Shown here piece after piece: positions 1 to 11,494 of a stretch of DNA of 64,000 nucleotides. How positions within the stretch are numbered: position 1 is the first letter of the stretch; each line of letters starts with the position of its first letter. The notes beneath the pieces are model-generated. The model did no database searches, was not told the origin of the DNA, and was given only the letters and a program-made list of their open reading frames with translations. Source of the stretch: Leptoclinus maculatus (Eukaryota; Chordata; Actinopteri; Perciformes; Stichaeidae); the NCBI GenBank assembly GCA_032191485.1, contig JAVDOI010000016.1:12572759-12636758 (forward strand), written 5' to 3'. A program made the position numbers and the translations under genes.

Positions 1-739
1 TGAAGCTCTATGTTTGAATTTTGAGGAAAAGAAAACAGTTCCAAATTCATGTTATTGCTATTTAAATGACTCTTAAGACAGCCAACATACATTCAACAAG
101 TGTACTGTAATGTTCAGTGATTGCTAATTGGTGGCAATTATCGCATATAAAAGTGTTTTTTCCGTTTATGGAAGTCTCAAAAGACTTTAAATGAAATGAA
201 CAAAGTGGCCATTTGGATTTTTAGAAATCTGTATTCATCAAGTGAGCAGGTAACTAACATGAACACAGTTGGATGCATAATAAGTGGAAGGGTCCCAAAA
301 TGAGTTAACCAAAGCATTTGCTGGAGTTGTGTTACATAGACTGTATATAAGAAGTGGACGCAGTACGGTTTTGAAGCCTCGAGTTTTGGCATTTTGGTAA
401 TTGCAATCTTGCCTTTTTGCAAACAGAAGTTACATGATAGGGGGAGGTAAGTACTGCCGAACGCTGAACAAGACAATGTTGCGACCAAAACATTTTTCAA
501 TTAACTTTCATGAACTGAAAACACACTGTGAAAGGGTTAAAGTTGTAAGACGAAAACATGGACAAATTCCAGACCAGACAACGCCATGGTAGCCACCTGT
601 TAATCACTAGGTAGCAAAGCATACACTACTTTATAGTCTATTAAACTCTAAATGGGACCATATTTTACTAAATGAACATCACTCTGTATTGAAGAAGACT
701 TGATATAAGCAATTGAGAACATGTTACTCATGTTAACAA

Positions 740-905
740 TGTTTACGGAGAAATCAAGTGGTCATTCAGGTCATTTTCTCATAGACTTCTATATACTTCT
801 TTTTGCAACCAGAGGAGCCCCCACCTGCTGGCCGTTTGACAGAATTCAAGTTTAAGGCACTTCCGCATTGGCTTCATGTTTCAAAACCGAAGGTTGTGAA
901 AAGTG
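740..905. repeat. Interspersed repeat remnant
   Basis: The stretch includes 'TCATTTTCTCATAGACTTCT', 'TTTTTGCAACCAG' and 'GGCACTTCCGCATTGGCTTC', a word series I recognise as recurring throughout percomorph genomes. No coding potential is visible. The family name is unknown to me and the boundaries are approximate. Confidence 0.45.
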
Positions 906-1579
906 GGGCAAATGGAAAAGTTGCTCACTTTAAACCAGACTGCCCTCTAAAATAACCAAATATTTAGTGTGAATCGCAACCAAAATTCTCTAACTTAACA
1001 GACCATTTCTATAAAAACTAAAATATTCTGCAGCTCTCTGGACACTCACCATTTGAGCTCACTGGCTTCCACAGAGGCTGCAACCAGGCCCGTGTCCCAC
1101 ATTCACAACACTGATTATTCTTTAGCTCCAGATCAGAATGAATCAGTGATCAAAGACCAGCTGGCTTTTCACAGTGGGATTCCGGAGCTCAATCCCAGAT
1201 ATGAAAGTGCTCTCTGACATCTGTTGATCAAACCGAAGAACTACAGCCACTTCTAACAAGAGCTATTGATACAGTAAGTGCATCAAACAGTAGAGTGTCC
1301 GATCTAACATGGTAGAGAAGATGATGTTTCAGCATGAGAGCTTTCTAAGAATCTTTTTGGGTCCTGCAGTCATAGAGGACCCTGCTCAAATACTCTTGTT
1401 CCGTTGTGACTATACAGGGAACAGGATTCATGTCCTGTCTGGTTGTGACAGGGTTAACTCTCTTAATGCGATATCTCTGTGGTGCATTTCAGATGTCCAA
1501 GGACCAGTGAATTCCTGCCCTGATAAGCTGTCAGGAGCATTGCCCTGTCAAATTGTGTGCGTGTATGTTATGTATAAGT

Positions 1580-1581
<2 letters not shown>

Positions 1582-1668
<87 letters not shown>
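1582..1668. repeat. (GT)n microsatellite
   Basis: An almost pure GT dinucleotide run of about 87 bases. Open frames crossing it read as Cys-Val or Thr-His repeats and are not genes. Confidence 0.98.
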
Positions 1669-1671
<3 letters not shown>

Positions 1672-1989
1672 AATTGGGAATTGAGAGAGCGGACAAGCCT
1701 CAAGGTTATATGCTATTAAAAACAAGTCTGCATAAATTCTGCCTAATAATTCATAATAATGACTCCCATGTTTGTTGGTTGCTTGTTTATACCACATTCA
1801 TTAACATGCCAGCCTCATGGTGCACATTTTGCAAAACGTCTTGTGAGTGGGAGTGGGAGTGGGAGTGCGGGAGAATGATTAGAGGGCATATGGAAATGAT
1901 GTTAACCTGCTGAAGTGGAAGTATCCCAGGTCCACACATATAAAACCCCTTATGACCAGCAAGGATTAAATAAATTAGTAAATTAAAGT

Positions 1990-1991
<2 letters not shown>

Positions 1992-2070
<79 letters not shown>
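1992..2070. repeat. (GT)n microsatellite
   Basis: A second uninterrupted GT run of about 79 bases, only 0.3 kb from the first. Confidence 0.98.
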
Positions 2071-2071
<1 letters not shown>

Positions 2072-2533
2072 GCTATCTCTGCTTCATCACGTTGAACTCT
2101 CTTGGCTCTCTTTCAGTCTCCTTGGCCGTCACTTCCTTGTTGGTGATATGACTCCTGTGGTGCCCTTGAGTGTACTGTATCCTTGATTTTTGAAGCCAAA
2201 GACAATCATTCTGTTCCTCCTAGCTCTTCCTAAACACCACTCTATTCTTATATACAATTAAAAATGGAGGAAGTTATGAATTAATGCTCCAATATATTTT
2301 TAAATGCCTACTGCGAAGTAACATAAACTGAGATACAGAAGGAGATATCACAAATGACAGCATTATCAGCAAGCAATGTCAGTTCAGGAAGAGTTATTCA
2401 GGGTAGAAGAAAATATATTTATCTTTACCCGACTCAATCTACCAGAAGGCTCTTTTAATTCTCCTTTTCATGCGTGTTGGTTTAACACGGTTGAGTAAAA
2501 TGCAACCTTTTCTTTTTCAGTGACACATTCACT

Positions 2534-2560
2534 CACACACACACACACACACACACACAC
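2534..2560. repeat. (CA)n microsatellite
   Basis: A short CA run, in opposite phase to the two GT arrays upstream. The bases around it show no gene. Confidence 0.95.
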
Positions 2561-2824
2561 ATTCACAAAAGCACACACAGATTATAGAACATGGTGTCCT
2601 TGCCTATATCCAACTCCCGGGACTCAATCCGGAAGCTAAATGACCAACAGAAGAGCTCTCAACCTTGTGGTTTCAACCAGACATTTCTTAAACAAATGTC
2701 AGATTACAAAGCCTTTTGGACTGTAGGAACGTCAGCACATACAGTACAGTGAGTCAGCTGCAGTATATTGTCCAAGTTACACTAACTTTTACAATTATTT
2801 AAATTTAAAGGTTCTCTGTAGGCC

Positions 2825-2960
2825 TACTAGTGATTATCAAAGTGGGGTCTGTGGCACTGTGTCAGAGGGTCGGCAAAATAATTTGCTTGAAATTATGAAA
2901 TTGTGATGTATCATTAAAAAGAACATATCTAAAGACGGGGATCATTGTGTCCATTACTCC
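2825..2960. mobile_element. hAT-like transposon end, degraded
   Basis: 'AGTGATTATCAAAGTGGGGT' followed by 'CAGAGGGTCGGCAAAAT' resembles the terminal sequence of teleost hAT elements, which begin CAGTGGTTCTCAAAGTGGGG. Only one end is recognisable and no transposase remains. Boundaries are approximate. Confidence 0.45.
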
Positions 2961-4835
2961 CAGTAATATTTTGGACCAATAAAAACAGATATGCTTTTGA
3001 CCAAAGCACCAAGAATATCAGAGAAAAACAAAGTGGTCTTAACACGGTCCAAATAGTGTGTTTCTGTTTATCACTATCAAACAATATTTAGGTTGAAAGG
3101 CTTTAAAATACAAATAGTTCCAATGGCATCTAAGAGTACATATGGCAGTAAGCATAAGTTTAATTACTGTTACGATTATGAGGGGGTCCTTGGGAAATGT
3201 TCTTGTTCTCCCTCTGTGTGTGTTGTAATCTGAACTCCTCCCTGCTATATTTACAGAGCTCTTCCGGCTACGCGTGCGTTTTAAGTGCATGTTACTGCAT
3301 GTTAGTGCACGTGAGCGTGCCCCACTGGTTAGCTCACAGCCACTGCTCTGCACTGCGCTCATACAGCTGATCATCCTTCCGACGGTATTGTTGAGAGCCG
3401 TGCGGAGGCGATAGAAATGCTGTGAATTTTGCATTTAGCACCTTTCGTCGTGAGCTCATTCATTTGACTTTGAGAAGGGGTTTTCCATTCAGAGACACTT
3501 CAAGGAGTCGTTATTGGTGGAAAGGGCTCTGCTGTTTGCGGGAGCTCTCAAAGTATCAAAGCAACGGCGAGGATTCAGCTGAGAGAACTAATCCTCCACT
3601 AATTAACATATATGAACTAAAATTATAATCTGCAAATGAACAAAACGTTCATCACATAAGGAGGAGGTTTCGGTGGCAACAGCAAATGGTGTCAGCATGA
3701 GCGTAATTAGCAGATAATAGTGACAAGTGCACAGAATATGACTGGATGTTACAAACCGCACAGCTATGAATGAGACAGTGTGACTTCTGACTAATGCGAT
3801 GCTTCATTTTTGTTAAAAACTTTAATGGGCAGAATTACATGAAAAGAGTTTGTAGGAACAATGCTTTATGAATGATGAATTAAGCGTTTACTCATACTTA
3901 ACTAATGCTTCATAGTGTGTAGTTATTATAAAGTGTTACCAAGAGTTTGTTCAAGGCCTTGAAATGCAGCGTTACCCAATAGTGGTTTAATTTGACCGAG
4001 AATGGAACCGGGGGATCGTTGTGATTCTATTCGGATTTTAACTGTTCCATTTGACAGTGACGGAAAGAAGTCGATCTTCGCTGCAGCTACAGTGAAGAAT
4101 AAAACAAAGGGACTCTCAGAAAACACTCAGTGGTCCTGTTGCCAATTACCTCAAATGCCACAGTGATGTGTGTTTGTTCTTCAACTCGCTCCCTGGAAAT
4201 GTCACTTTCTGTGGAAATAGCAAGTAAACAGCATTTGACACAAACATTTGCTGTCCGGGCTCCTTATGTGTACCTTGCTTTTTTTTTATGATGCATTGTC
4301 TCATGTTGGTTTGTGTTGTTTTGTATTTTCTGGACGTGTGTCACGTCATTTTGTGTCGAGCTGTGCTCCTCACGCTCTCCTTACCAGCAGGATGCTGACA
4401 GGTCAACGGCCTCCCAGCCAGAGGCAAGCCGAACCTCGTCTCTAAAAAAGGAACCTCTACATACAGTAACAAAGAAGGTGGCGGTGACATTGTGGGGTGC
4501 GATCCCACCTACAGTCGGTTATGCCACATCCACACAGGTCTGAATAACACTGCTCTCATCGGCCCCTGTGGTACTCTAAAAAAATAAGAAGTAGTCCATC
4601 TTCCTCGAATGTGGATTCACAAAATATTACTGTTTAGATGTCAAAGGTTTACATTCTTACCAGCATTTGCAGATGGTTTTCTTGGAATGCTTTCCACGTA
4701 AAAGCCCAAAACAAAAGCAAGGCCATAACTGAACGGGGAGAAGTGCGTTTTAAAGTTTATCTGCAGGAGTAGACATGGTCTTAAGAGTAAAATCCTCTGA
4801 TCCTGCTCGGTGTTAACATGACCTCAGTCCTCTTC
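2961..4835. other. Spacer with no supported gene
   Basis: I read both strands here and found only short open frames without family similarity, splice-linked partners or biased composition. The segment at 3,240-3,400 is somewhat richer in CpG than its surroundings, but no exon could be assembled from it. Confidence 0.5.
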
Positions 4836-4838
4836 AGC

Positions 4839-5000
4839 AGAGGTGGAAAGAGTACTAGAAAAGTATAAGTACTGTTAGTTAACAAAAAATGTACTCAAGT
4901 AAAGGGACTTAAGTAAGACTGTACTTAAGTACAAGTTAAAAGTAGGTGTGTCAAATGTACTCGGAGTATAAGTTACTGTGTCACATTTAATTATAGGGTG
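4839..5000 (+). mobile_element. Non-autonomous hAT-like element, 5' part
   Basis: It begins 'CAGAGGTGGAAAGAGTACT' and continues with the 'TACTCAAGTAAAG' and 'TACTTAAGTACAAGT' words typical of a very common teleost non-autonomous element whose CAGAGGTG terminus is hAT-like. The 3' end was not found, so this is probably a truncated copy. A related fragment in opposite orientation lies in an lhcgr intron near 16.9 kb. Confidence 0.6.
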
Positions 5001-5622
5001 CTTAGAGAGATACTGTTAAATCAAAGAACATATTACGTTTATAAAATAGATTCATGTGCATTAAATGTCAATTTATGAGTGGAGCAGCATCTGCATCTAT
5101 GATCCTGGCAACTGATTATCAATTATATAAATAGCCTATATGTAACTGCCATCCTCAGTGTAGCCCCACAAGAATATAGCAGAAAAGAGAAAAAAACTCA
5201 GACAATTAAACCCAAATGATCAACAAGTACAACCAGTCTACTCTCAGGTCTCACTGAGCGCTCCTAAAATTCAAAACATTTAGATCTAAATGAGGCTCTT
5301 CTATCATATCAGGGTTTAACAGTCTCAAACAGCAGAAAGTCCTCACACACCTGACTAAAGGTAAGAGTGACGGCAGAAGTCACTGCAGGAGGATCCACCA
5401 GCATGTCAGCATCTAGCATGTAAGCTTGACCCAGCCTTCTACTTTACAGGTCCACAAACACTGTATCACTAGCGTGTTCCCAAAGTGGTGTATTAAATCA
5501 GTCAATCATTAAAATACATTTGGCTTTTTTTTCTTTCTTTTTTATCTCTGCCGAGGTACAATTATGCTAATTGTCCACACCCACTAAGTGAGCCTTCATT
5601 TGATTGTGCCCTAGACGTTTTT

Positions 5623-6350
5623 TTGGCTTATTCTCGAAAATACTATACCCATACTCAAAGGGGCCTTACTCTCTAACTACAAGGTCTATTTGAAAATGTT
5701 CAATGGATTTATAACACTGAGGAGGGTTTGCTCATATGAATTGTGTACATATTGTGTATATGTTACTGGTTAATAGCTGATGAAGATGGAACACAGCTCC
5801 ACTTTGAAAAATGTCAAATTCGTATGGTGAAAAAGCATAAGCTAAATATTAAATGAGGCTCAGTGAAGCCTATAAACCACACACAATCATAGAAAACGAC
5901 AGCATTAGTCACCCACAAAAGAATTGGAGTGAATAGAGTGAAGTAGGCCAGAGTTAGAGACATAAACGTTATGAGAGGTCACGAGATTGGCTTATTCTCG
6001 AAAATACTATACCCATACTCAAAGGGGCCTTACTCTCTAACTACAAGGTCTATTTGAAAATGTTCAATGGATTTATAACACTGAGGAGGGTTTGCTCATA
6101 TGAATTGTGTACATATTGTGTATATGTTACTGGTTAATAGCTGATGAAGATGGAACACAGCTCCACTTTGAAAAATGTCAAATTCGTATGGTGAAAAAGC
6201 ATAAGCTAAATATTAAATGAGGCTCAGTGAAGCCTATAAACCACACACAATGATAGAAAACGACAGCAGTAGTCACCCACAAAAGAATTGGAGTGAATAG
6301 AGTGAAGTAGGCCAGAGTTAGAGACATAAACGTTATGAGAGGTCACGAGA
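5623..6350. repeat. Tandem duplication of a 364-bp unit
   Basis: The segment starting 'TTGGCTTATTCTCGAAAATA' at 5,623 recurs at 5,987, an offset of 364 bases, and the two copies read the same over essentially the whole unit. Differences seen are ACAATCATAG versus ACAATGATAG and GCATTAGTC versus GCAGTAGTC. The second copy ends in a short run of GGTCACGAGA units. Neither copy encodes a recognisable protein. High identity suggests a recent event. Confidence 0.92.
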
Positions 6351-6439
6351 GGTCACGAGAGGTCGCCATGTGAGAAACAGCCTCTCCAGCTGTTCCATTG
6401 TACTTTTATAAGCTAAATAACTATATATTTAACTTCCTT

Positions 6440-7095
6440 TATCCTTGTACATGCACAATCTATCACATACAGCAGTTAGAAATCATTTTGGAGAGCTAGA
6501 ACCGTCTCCAAAAGCGTCTCGGGACCGCCGACCTACGGGAGAATTGCGCCATAGTGGTTGTGTATTGGGACAGTGTAGAGCCCCTGATTGGTCGATTTCT
6601 TCATATGAAACATCTATGCACGTGTCTGGATGTGGCCAATTGACTGGCGTCAACGGAATTTTCAGGAAGTCTTTAGTTTTCCGAAAAATGTCGATCTAAG
6701 CCCGAAGCTGCCTCGCTGGAATGTGGTCCCCCGAGCTCATTTGACCCCCCCTTCCTTTTTTCACAACTTTATTAGACTGTAAACGGATGACAAAAGGCGA
6801 AACAGGAGTCTAAAAGGAGTTTGAGGACATCGTTTTATGATTTGGCTTTCTTCGGTACCAGTCGGCACCAGTCGGTACCAGTATCCCCCCCGTCGGGGGG
6901 CTCTCAGTTTAGAAAGGTTAAGGTGGTACCGGCCGTGAACTCGGCCCCTGAACGCATTTACAGCGTATCATTTCCGGAGTAAATCGTCTCTCTGAACGGA
7001 GCTGCAGATGCAGCTGCAGCGTGTTCTCTGCTGCAGCGAGAAGGGTCCGACTGCAGCCTGTAGCGCCCACGATGCTAACCCTAACCCGTCACCTT
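6440..7095. repeat. CpG-rich segment, unclassified repeat or regulatory DNA
   Basis: Composition changes sharply from AT-rich spacer to CpG-containing sequence. It holds three tandem 10-mers (CGGTACCAGT, CGGCACCAGT, CGGTACCAGT at 6,853-6,882), directly followed by a C-run/G-run hairpin at about 6,885-6,900, and PstI-like CTGCAG words at 7,010-7,060. No protein or RNA family is recognisable. It abuts the 364-bp tandem duplication and could belong to the same unknown mobile element, or be a CpG island. Confidence 0.4.
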
Positions 7096-8134
7096 AAACA
7101 TAGGTGGCACAGGCCGCAGCTGGACCATATTGGTCATTGTTGGCATATTGAGATCTGAGCCAAATCAAGGAAACTGCACCAAAATGAGCATTTCTATTGG
7201 TACAAGGAGACATGTGGATATCTAAGCAGCAGCTCCTGAAAACAAACCTGTACTTTGGACTTCAAGATTTTCTTCATGTATTCTTCATTTGTTGGTCAAA
7301 ACAGGAACTTCAACAAGCACTTTTACTGCAGCAGAAATAACAGTGTGGTTTCTTATTTTTTACTATTATTATTGCTATTATTTTCATCATATGCCTTGTT
7401 TTTTGAGATCTTATGTCAGATGAATGAAATGAAGGGCAAGCCACAATCTAAACTGATGGGATGATTATACTAGATTCAATTAAAGTTGAATTTGACTTTA
7501 TTTTTAATTTATTACAGTGAATAATGAAACTTTATGTAACTAATAATGTCCTTTATAATGCAGAGAACCAGGACTTTAAATGTGAGTCTTGACATATTAT
7601 TACTTTACAAATATGCCCCACCCCCTTTTTTAAACAGTGCCCCATTCAAAAGTTTCTGAAGCCACCCCACCATATTTATAAAAATAAACTGCAATTTAAC
7701 AGAGTGTTATCCAAAGAGAAGTTTCAGCCATGCTGATAAGCCTAATAAAGCATGAGGCAAAGTGCTGCTTACTAAAGCTTGAAAAGTAGCACTAATCCAA
7801 CAATCGACTATTAGAATAAGTATAACCACTTATTTTTCACATTCCGTCAAGCAAATTTTAATGTGATGCAGATCTAATTTTGAAATTGTGTCCGTATGCT
7901 TTTTCTTGAAAGTCTCTCCCTGCTGTGCGTGACCTTCGAGGTGTGATGTGATGCCCAGCGTGGTGTTTAGTATGAAGACGTGGGCTGACTCATAGAAGTC
8001 CACTTGCATAAATTAGTCCCACTCTCTCCCTGTCGGTGGTTTTTTTTCTATCCTTCTACAGAGTTAAACAAGCAGGAACTCAACACTGTGCTAGGCCTAG
8101 AGGCTGGCAGTGAATGCGAGTCTTGGTAAACAGT
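7096..8134. other. AT-rich spacer with no supported gene
   Basis: AT-rich sequence with short unsupported open frames only. No repeat family was recognised and no exon-like pair of splice sites could be linked. Confidence 0.5.
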
Positions 8135-8142
8135 ACCGGGAG

Positions 8143-9287
8143 CAGTGGCGGCTGGTCAATAGAGGGCCATGGGGCCTGGCCCCACCTTGAGCCACACAAA
8201 AAAAACGAAAAAAAAACAAAACATTATAATAATAATAATACAAATTGTCAATATTTGTGTTTTTGAACTATGGAATGTACTCAGTAATATGTGTAAAATA
8301 TGATATCTGCGGTAAATATATGCTTTCCATGCTCGTCCTTTCCGCCTGTGTGCACGACACGTCTCAGAACGCGCAGCTAGGGGGGCCAAATCGTTTTGGC
8401 CCAAAAGAGGCGGGTCTATGAAGCAGTTTAGCCAATTGCTGATAAAAGATATAAATGAGTGACATACAATTTAGCCAATCAGCGTCCTCAAATAGATTGA
8501 GCTTGGGGCCAAAACGATTTGGCCCAAAGCTGCGCGTTCTCGTCAGGAGAAGTCTCTACAGGCGAGCGCAAGACCCGTTTGAGAGGAGAACTTTGGTGGA
8601 GATTCTGCAGGCCAAAGAGCCTGACTAGTGGGAAAGGGAAGCAGTACATGAAGCTTCTCTAGTAGCTGTACACCAGACAGGTTTGGCTAGCTGGATGCAG
8701 TCATGCTAATAACTTATTTAGCTTTTTAAAACAACGGGGACAGAACCAGCACGGACAGTTAGGGAGTGAGGGATGAGGAGGTAAGGAAACATGAGAACAC
8801 CAAGGCACACATGGAGAACTCTGTCAAGGTACCATACTAGGCAAAGTGAACATCTTTTCTTCTACATAGTTGTCCTCAGTCTCATCTGCTTAACTTGGAC
8901 ATGGAGGCATCAACATTTAATTGAGATGGTAAATTAACAGTGAAAAGTCATCATAGCTTATATCTATATATGTATGTGTGTGTTTTATATTATACTGAAT
9001 ATTATTATATGATATATATTATACTGTATATAATATATATTATACTGTTTAATATATATATATTATACTGAATTCCCTGTGAGGGTGACATTAATAAGAT
9101 GTCCTGACGTGTTTATCAAAGTGTTATTTACTGCTTTTTTTTCGTGTTGGAATAAATGTTAAATATTTAACTGCAAAGTAGTAATGCGTGTTTGATACCT
9201 TAATTTTTTTGCATTAAATCATACTGGGATGTTTGCTGAAATTGATTGGATGGCCCTATCTAGAAAATTTTCCACCAGCCGCCACTG
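8143..9287. mobile_element. Non-autonomous hAT-like DNA transposon
   Basis: The left end reads CAGTGGCGGCTGGT and the right end ends ACCAGCCGCCACTG, an exact inverted match; further inside, AGAGGGCCAT faces ATGGCCCTAT. The flanking 8-mers ACCGGGAG (8,135-8,142) and AGCAGGAG (9,288-9,295) agree at 6 of 8 positions, as expected for an aged hAT target-site duplication. No transposase frame is present, so it depends on another element for movement. A smaller palindromic module sits inside at about 8,366-8,543. Confidence 0.8.
8366..8543. repeat. Nested inverted repeat inside the hAT-like element
   Basis: Left arm: AGAACGCGCAGCT followed by GGGCCAAATCGTTTTGGCCC. Right arm near 8,505-8,541 is its reverse complement, ending AGCTGCGCGTTCT. 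Each arm is about 40 bases and is itself built around a GGGCCAAA/TTTGGCCC palindrome. The arms enclose about 100 bases of AT-rich DNA. It may be a second element that inserted into the first, or a subterminal hairpin of the larger one. Confidence 0.75.
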
Positions 9288-9655
9288 AGCAGGAGGTAAC
9301 CTCTCCAGGGGACTGAGCGTGTGTGTGTTACACAGCAGTGAGAAGAAGGTGTTGCTGCTCTGTAGTCCTGGGTCACAGTGGCAGTGTGGAGGAGCAGGAT
9401 GAGAGAGCTGTAAACGGGGTCAGGGTCCCTGACAGAAGAGGAGATGTAGCTCAAACTGGTGTAAATGGGATCTCGGCTCGTTGTTGTGTTGTCTCCTGTG
9501 ATGTAAAGTGTCGTAAAAGCCAATGTAGTTTTACAGCAAAGTGGCTTTGTGTTGTTTTTTCAGTCTCCTTCTCCCAGGTTGAGGTGTCTGCTATGAAAAG
9601 GGTTTTCGAGTGGAACAACAAACATGCATCCTGCCTGAGCTTCGTTTTCATCCAT

Positions 9656-9850
9656 GGGTGACTGTGGCTAAGTGGAGACCAGGGCCGTCCTTCAATCAGA
9701 GGATCGGTGGTTCGATCCCCGGCTCTGGCTCCACTGCTCGATGTGTCCTTGAGCAAGACTTGACCCCAAATTTGCTCCCGTAGCTGTGCCTACGGTATGA
9801 TAGAGTCTTTGGATAAAAGCGTCTGCTAAATGACTGTAATGTAATGTAAA
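9656..9850 (+). mobile_element. tRNA-derived SINE
   Basis: A pol III promoter is readable: box A TGGCTAAGTGG at 9,665-9,675 and box B GGTTCGATCCC at 9,709-9,719, about 34 bases apart, as in a tRNA-derived SINE head. The tail contains GGATAAAAGCGTCTGCTAAA followed by TGTAATGTAATGTAA repeats, the usual 3' end of teleost tRNA-SINEs. The internal promoter looks intact. Element boundaries are approximate. Confidence 0.85.
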
Positions 9851-11160
9851 TGGAGTTGCCTGTTGATCACTGCATACAGATAAACTTGACTTGGTTGTAG
9901 TATTAGTTTCAATGGAGCACACCCACTGTTAGACAATATAAATAAACTAACTAGATTAGTTTAACATGTGTGTCATCCAGTTGGTCTGTTGATGAGTCTT
10001 TTAAGTCTGAGCTTCACAACTGTGTAAAACTAGGGAAGGAAGAAACTGTATTTATGAAAGTCCCAGTTTTCAGTGTGTCTCCCTGTGTGAATTCTTATTT
10101 AGATTTTAATGAGTCAACATAAAAACACATTTTGCTGCAGAGAAGACCGGGCCATCAAAAAGTACAGCTGCAGCTTCAGCAGCATATTTTTATGAAAAAT
10201 GTCTTTGTCTTTTCTCTAACTTCATGTTTGATTTCTGGCCTTTTAAACCATTCAGACAGGCTTTTTTTCTTTTTGTTGGTCTTTATCCAACATGCACTGG
10301 AAAAAGAAAATGATGATTCCTTTCAGGGCTATGTCCAGCCTCTGTGTAGGGAATTGGGATATGCTGCCGTCAAGTGCAAATGAGCATACAGTATGTGATC
10401 CTATTTCCGAGTCTGTTTCCTTCCTTCTAATTGTTGGTGCATTTGAGTTCATTTATTTGGCTTCATAACAGAGTGAACATAATTAATGTCTCTCTTTTCG
10501 GATATCCAGCAGAGCACTAACAGAACGAAATTGAGATAATGTATAGTTGACAATAGAAAGTGTTCCATTATAAGACAAGTCCTGCTTTCAAAATTGTACC
10601 TAATTAGAGTAAATCTAGGTATAAATGATATTGAAAGGACCATAACAGCACTTTTGTATGATTTAGCTCTAAAACTCATAGGGTATACTTTACATTTCAG
10701 CTAACAAATTTGCTCTATCATGCATCCACTGGTTTCCATTAATTTCTATAAAAACGTAGTTGCAGAGCATTGTTACTTGCTTGATGTAATCTATGGCAGT
10801 GAACATCAACTTTCCATACATTTTTGTCAACATTATTGTTGAGAGTTGATGCAGTGCAGACCTTTCAAATCAATCGGCACCTAAACTAGATGGATGTCCA
10901 AACCTTGTGGAATTATTAGAAACACATGGATACCTTGAATCACAAAGGGACACATTTAATACGATTTAATTATGCAAAGTAAGCTGTTGAATACATTTGG
11001 AGAACTGCACAATTTCCCATCAAAACTATCAAGATGAAAAGAAAAATAGACCAAAGACTGTTATTAAAAACAAATAGCCTATAATCTCAACTGTAAATGC
11101 AATTCTGCTCCCATGAAAGTGGATCTTTAACAAACAAAACCGAGTGACAGCTTGACTTCA
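9851..11160. other. Spacer upstream of lhcgr with no supported gene
   Basis: AT-rich DNA with no coding exon or repeat family that I recognise. It presumably contains distal lhcgr control sequence, but no specific site can be defended. Confidence 0.45.
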
Positions 11161-11494
11161 CCGTCACTTTGACACCAGTATTTGAGTATTAGACAGGTCT
11201 CCGCCCACTCGGCGTCACTTCTTCGCATCTCAGCTTGAGTTTCACTTTGTTGAATCTCCCGGACTGGAAGCATCCTCACAATTACGACAGCACCTGAAGG
11301 CAGCAGTGGGTCCTGTTGAGCGCACAGGTGGAAAAAGACCGTAACATTATTTAGCCTTGGTCTGGCATGTAAGACTTTCCTAAGTGTTTTTTTTTTATAT
11401 ATATATATATATATAATTTATAGCAGATTCAGCAGAGTTTTCTTTCACTTTCTTTCATTTTTTTAATCCCGACGTGAGTGGTCCGGTGTCACAC
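11161..11494 (+). promoter_or_regulatory. lhcgr: Probable lhcgr proximal promoter and 5' UTR
   Basis: Immediately upstream of the lhcgr start codon. Two CGTCA half-sites, the half-CRE core, occur at about 11,161 and 11,213, and a (TA)n run lies at about 11,396-11,416. There is no clear canonical TATA box with initiator. Assignment rests on position, and the transcription start is not determined. Confidence 0.35.

Noticed and set aside
1309..1797. Frames with Cys-Val and Thr-His runs
   Set aside because: They are translations of a (GT)n microsatellite.
7070..7090. Telomere-like CTAACCCTAACCC
   Set aside because: Only two units, so more likely chance than an interstitial telomeric repeat.
11474..11494. 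Upstream GTG as an lhcgr start
   Set aside because: Vertebrate genes use ATG. The ATG at 11,495 is followed directly by a good signal peptide.
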